Below, piece by piece: positions 21,124 to 25,027 of a DNA stretch of 25,027 bases. This stretch comes from Conidiobolus incongruus B7586 (lineage: Eukaryota; Entomophthoromycota; Entomophthoromycetes; Entomophthorales; Conidiobolaceae): positions 1 through 25,027 of the forward strand of contig JNEM01009360.1 in the NCBI GenBank assembly GCA_000697335.1. The letters run 5' to 3'. Position 1 is the stretch's first letter; each line of letters begins with the position of its first letter. The translations under genes were made by a program, and so were the position numbers. The notes below the pieces were generated by a model that saw only the letters and a program-made list of their open reading frames with translations, searched no databases and was not told the DNA's origin.

Positions 21124-22452
21124 TTATGAAATGCAGTAGCGTTTGACAAAACAGAACACGAGGAATGCAATGGCGACCATGCAGGCTGTGATACCGAAGA
21201 ACCAGTTCAAATTTTCGACACCTTGGCCTGGTACTTGGACGTTCATGCCCCACATACCACTGATTACGTTCATAGGAAGCAACACTGAGGCAATGGCTGT
21301 CAATTTCGCAACGATATCGTTGATTCTGTTACTCACTTGCGTCATTTCGATGCTGATTTGTGCCAAGTAGTTGGAATGTGCTCTTGATAGCACTTTTTCA
21401 TAATGAAGGAGATTTTGAACCATTGTAACTAAATGATCTTGAATGTCCGAAAGATACAGTTTGATGTCAGCGGTGCCCTCTCGAGCAGCTCTCTTAATGA
21501 TGCGGTCTTCATAACGCAGAGATAATGCTTTGATGACATCTGGTTTACTAGTAAGGAGTCGCAAAATTGCCGTGACCCGCTTGCGAGCGTATCCAATTCT
21601 TCGAAGCATGTCTGCTTGATCATTCCCCTTGAGGATGAGGACAAGTTCGTCGATACAGTCCACTTCAATTTCGATCTGACGCAATAAAGGACCGAAATTA
21701 TCTGTAACTTCGTCCAGAATCGAGTAATTAATCCAATCCGGCGTCAGTTTCATATTCGACTTGAGCTGATCTATCTTTCGGAGAGTATTTGTAGCCAAAC
21801 TGTGAAAATCGGAATGGAACGTAACAATTCCCGTCTTGTAAACAATACTATAAATATTTAAAGGTTGAAAAAGTGCATGATCGCCATAAACATCACTAGA
21901 TTCCCTGAAAGATCGAAAAGCAACGAAATAGTAGTGTTTGAATAGTTCACACTTTTCACGTACTTCCTCCGTCATAATATCTTCAACAGTAAGCGGGTGA
22001 ATTTTAAAAATTTTAGCGAATGCAGCCATCTCCTTTGCAGTAGGGGCAACTACATCTAACCAAAAACATTCACTACCTAACCCTCCTACTATATCAACCC
22101 CCTTTGTGTGGAACTCCTGGAAGTTGGACGCTTTTACACTCCCCGTCACCGGTGAATAGAATAAAAATCGAGATTGCTTCTGCTCAGATCCGAAATCAAT
22201 AGTGGATGCATTGTAATATAGCTCAGCAGCTGCTGGCGACGGTTGGACGAATGGGGAATGGCTGGGCTCGTTATCCAGGAGTCTTTTGAGTAAGCCCAGA
22301 TTAAAGTTGGGCTCTATGCTCTCGCCTTCGGTATTGATATTATCGCGGTAGAAATTGACGGTATTAGTAGGTTCTCCGATAGCCAACATATTATCACTAT
22401 TTTCGTGACTGCTGTTGAGCTGATTCGTGTTAATAGTCTTATTAAAATCCAT
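21124..22452 (-). CDS. CorA-3: Alr/Mnr2-type Mg2+ transporter (442 aa, no intron)
   Basis: Starts at an ATG (MDFNKTINTNQ) and stops at TAA. Same build as CorA-2: a divergent polar N terminus, YSPVTGSV, FWLDVVAPTAKEM, FKIHPLTVEDIMTEEVREKC, LYLSDIQDHLVTMVQNL, and two C-terminal membrane spans around residues 383-401 and 417-436. The GMN signature is residues 402-404, followed by VQVPGQ. Length and domain order agree with the fungal family, so it should be a Mg2+ carrier. It is a convergent paralogue of CorA-2; their N termini share only short blocks such as the LL-x-N-x-E-x-SHSP region, and codons differ widely, so the duplication is not recent. A 16-codon upstream ORF ends on its start codon. 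The two proteins could be subunits of one pentamer or act in different membranes; nothing here decides this. Confidence 0.95.
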   Translation of the reverse strand: MDFNKTINTNQLNSSHENSDNMLAIGEPTNTVNFYRDNINTEGESIEPNFNLGLLKRLLDNEPSHSPFVQPSPAAAELYYNASTIDFGSEQKQSRFLFYSPVTGSVKASNFQEFHTKGVDIVGGLGSECFWLDVVAPTAKEMAAFAKIFKIHPLTVEDIMTEEVREKCELFKHYYFVAFRSFRESSDVYGDHALFQPLNIYSIVYKTGIVTFHSDFHSLATNTLRKIDQLKSNMKLTPDWINYSILDEVTDNFGPLLRQIEIEVDCIDELVLILKGNDQADMLRRIGYARKRVTAILRLLTSKPDVIKALSLRYEDRIIKRAAREGTADIKLYLSDIQDHLVTMVQNLLHYEKVLSRAHSNYLAQISIEMTQVSNRINDIVAKLTAIASVLLPMNVISGMWGMNVQVPGQGVENLNWFFGITACMVAIAFLVFCFVKRYCIS

Positions 22453-22502
22453 TAGTCAAAAATTGCAAAGTTGATAAAGTTCGACGAAATATCACAAACC
22501 AT
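22452..22502 (-). promoter_or_regulatory. Upstream ORF (16 aa) ending on the CorA-3 start codon
   Basis: An ATG at 22502-22500 opens MVCDISSNFINFAIFD and ends in TAA at 22454-22452, whose last A is the A of the main ATG (TAATG). This is the classical layout for termination-reinitiation. Whether the transcript includes it is not shown. Confidence 0.5.
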
Positions 22503-25027
22503 TGAAAATAAATACTAAACAGGAAAAAAACTTAAAAAGATTAAGCCCAATCTAGGTTTATATATGTAGATTCAAGTATGGAAATGAACTGGTTTAATTA
22601 TTTCAAGTGATTTGATTAAAATCAACTTTCGCTTTTTTGGATTTTGAAATTGAATTAGAATGCCCTTTTTATAATGTAGCTTACGAAAGGGTACAGTTAT
22701 TTCGAGGTTTCTAAATAGAATTTACAATACTTGTGTTAAAGTATTAGATTTAAATGGCTAAAATGGTAAAAAGTTGCTTTTTATATATTGAAAATTACAT
22801 TTATGCAAAGCTCAAAATAGTATTCTTATTCACAATGTTAACTTTCTTAGTTTTATGATTCATTTAATATATTTTGATCCAGATTATTTTGATGATTTCA
22901 TGACTGATTTTTTTGTATTTATAACTCCTAATCTTAAATAACTTATTAATAAATTGGACAATATATAGCATTAACACCGAAGTATAAGCATTTCTAAAGA
23001 TCTTCATATTCCATTAGCCAACCTACAGTTACTTATTATTTATTCAAATAAATCACATTAAATACATTAAAACCCAACGATTATCAAACCCTTCCAGATT
23101 ATTTGAATCCCAACCATTAGAACAATTTTTCTACATTTGTCCAAGTATGTTAAACACTCATTACTCCAGGAATCAATAGAATAAAAGAAAGAAAAATTAA
23201 AGCCTGGTAGAGTTGTAAATTTGAATTGTTTAAAGATTGAGACATTTGAGAATTGATATTGTTTGGTTTAATACAATGGTTGTTTTTGAATCTAGTTAAA
23301 ATGATTATTAATATTTAAATTATAAAACTCCTCAATAACCATAGAACCAACTTGACAAACTTTCATATGTAATGCCATTGCGTAAAACATTGGTGTAAAA
23401 TTAAATAAATTGGAAATTTTTAAGTTTAATAGGTTTTAAAATTTACTATTTTAAACATCGGTGAATCTTATAAAAAGTTAAGGTGAAAGTTTATTGACTG
23501 GTGATATAATTATATCAACGCTAGTAGTTTTAAGTTTTTGGTAGGGTTATTATTTATGATCAAAATTGAATTGAAATTGATGTTTCAAAATTTGTGAATT
23601 ATTTGAAGTTGATTTATTTAGAAGTTCCCTTTTATTGTTATGTAGTACACATCAATGCTTGAGAGTTTCAGTACTATTTTTGTATGGATTGTTATTGAAC
23701 ATAATTATTTTATTAGGTTTTTCACAGTACTTCTTTTGGTGATATCAATGAATCAAATGACGAGACAAATTGATTAAAATTATCAGTTTGATTTTTGATA
23801 GTCTAAAATCAGAAGAGCCTGTCATTTATTTTGAAACTAATTTTCAGTTATCAATCACTACATCGAATACAATTCAGTTGTATGAACATTTAACCTTTGA
23901 GATTGAAAATAACTTATTCACGCATTACTTATGCCTGTCCCAATTTGAATATTAATCTAAGTTCCAAATTTCTTATTCTTGCATTCGCGACTATTGGGAA
24001 ATTTGTTAAGATCCTTTAATATTTAAAAAGATACTTTGAAATGAATATTTTTTGAATAATAGAAAATTTAAGCTCAATGATATTTGTTGTATTTTTGAGA
24101 TTTGATATACAGTGTAGAGTCTATAAGATTCAAAAATTGAGATATATACTTATTATCTTGAAGGAAATGATTGATTAGACGTCAATTTCATTGAACTGAT
24201 AATTAAACATCAATATAGCTTAATAATAATATTGAGTTTTTAACTTTTAAAATATCTTTAATACTTTTCGAAATAATTAATTAGATTAAATTATTTCTAT
24301 TGTATGATATGACTATTGCTTCTAATTAGCTATGGCATAGTTTATAAAGTGCATTTAGGAAATATCTACTTTGTTCAGATGGATATTTTACTTTAAACTA
24401 CAGTATCGAAACAGTTTAATCAATTTTTATTCTTTATTAAATTTTTATCTATATTTTAATAATAATTCATATATAGTAATTATAGATATATAAATTACAC
24501 TATATTTAAACTCAATTAATTATCTTATTCAATATTTTTCAAATTAATATTTGGATTTAATTATTATTATTATTATTATTGAAATGAGTTTCAAATCATA
24601 TTTATTATAATTATTTAAATGGATATGCTATAATTAACCAAAAATTTTAATACGACTAAAATATAACTCTACAAATTATCTAACTTCTAATATCTTTCTT
24701 TTTAAAATATATTGAACCTGAAGTATTCTTTAATATATTATAAACATTTATTTATGTCAAGAACTGATATTTCATATTATTAATCCTTTTCAATCTGTTA
24801 ATTGAATTTTGCATAATGATAATTAAGTTATTTAAACCAATTACAATTATCTAGGTTATAATCTAATTAATATATTATTTATATTAGTATTATATTTATT
24901 GTTTTATAACGAAAAATTTATAATTTTAATATAGTAATTTACTATCTATTTTACTAAAAATTAAAAATTATTAAAAAAATAAACAAACAAACTTTATATT
25001 ATAATATATAAAAAATATATAATGCTA
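22503..25027. other. Intergenic region upstream of CorA-3, no supported gene
   Basis: The left part should contain the CorA-3 promoter; no site was recognised. 22600-24200 is moderately AT-rich, with an open stretch of 61 codons at 23770-23955 that lacks an ATG start and matches nothing I know. The right end is very AT-rich and includes a run of seven ATT units at 24560-24580. No tRNA, LTR or further peptide-family copy was found. Confidence 0.55.

Noticed and set aside
16344-21668. Several antisense or alternative-frame ORFs of 60-90 codons within the CorA genes
   Set aside because: They are shadows of the GC-richer coding sequence and resemble no family.
23770-23955. 61-codon open stretch
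   Set aside because: Begins with TTG, has no ATG, and shows no motif or related copy.
1-25027. CRISPR array, bacterial operon or plasmid origin
   Set aside because: No spaced repeats of that kind; tRNAs, the intron and the retroelement show eukaryotic nuclear DNA.

Overview
The window looks like a gene-poor stretch of an AT-rich fungal nuclear genome. Intergenic DNA is nearly all A+T with short low-complexity runs, and the few genes stand out as GC islands. The evidence for a fungus is three CorA proteins of the fungal Alr/Mnr2 magnesium-transporter type, one 56-nt intron with GT..AG ends, two nuclear-type tRNA genes, and a fossil Ty3/gypsy chromovirus. CTG encodes the Leu of the conserved WLDI motif in the first CorA gene, so this is not a CUG-Ser yeast. 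The species cannot be named from the sequence.

Layout. 390-6446 is a broken chromovirus on the minus strand between two 306-bp LTRs. The LTRs differ at 35 sites by hand count, all transitions, with no indel. 6447-7869 is extremely AT-rich. 7870-8218 is an unexplained GC island. 8862-12266 holds three tiny unlisted genes (minus, minus, plus). Each encodes a 42-44 residue precursor: a 16-residue signal peptide and a proline-rich mature part with a shared PEKPD core. I see this as the most novel content of the window. 13248-13969 is the relic of an IS630/Tc1-like transposase. A tRNA-Asp (minus) follows at 14223-14294.

16222-22452 is a magnesium-transporter cluster: CorA-1 (plus, one intron), tRNA-Gly(UCC), CorA-2 (plus) and CorA-3 (minus). 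CorA-2 and CorA-3 converge and are close paralogues with the normal GMN signature. CorA-1 is divergent and has GMR where the family has GMN. All three have upstream ATGs near the start. In CorA-2 and CorA-3 a small upstream ORF ends exactly on the main ATG, which suggests a shared translational control.

The last 2.5 kb (22503-25027) and the other gaps hold no gene I can support. CorA-2 and CorA-3 are plausible Mg2+ carriers (vacuolar or plasma membrane cannot be decided). CorA-1 may be a non-conducting or altered subunit. The peptides look like secreted products of unknown function; nothing in the window links them to the transporters.
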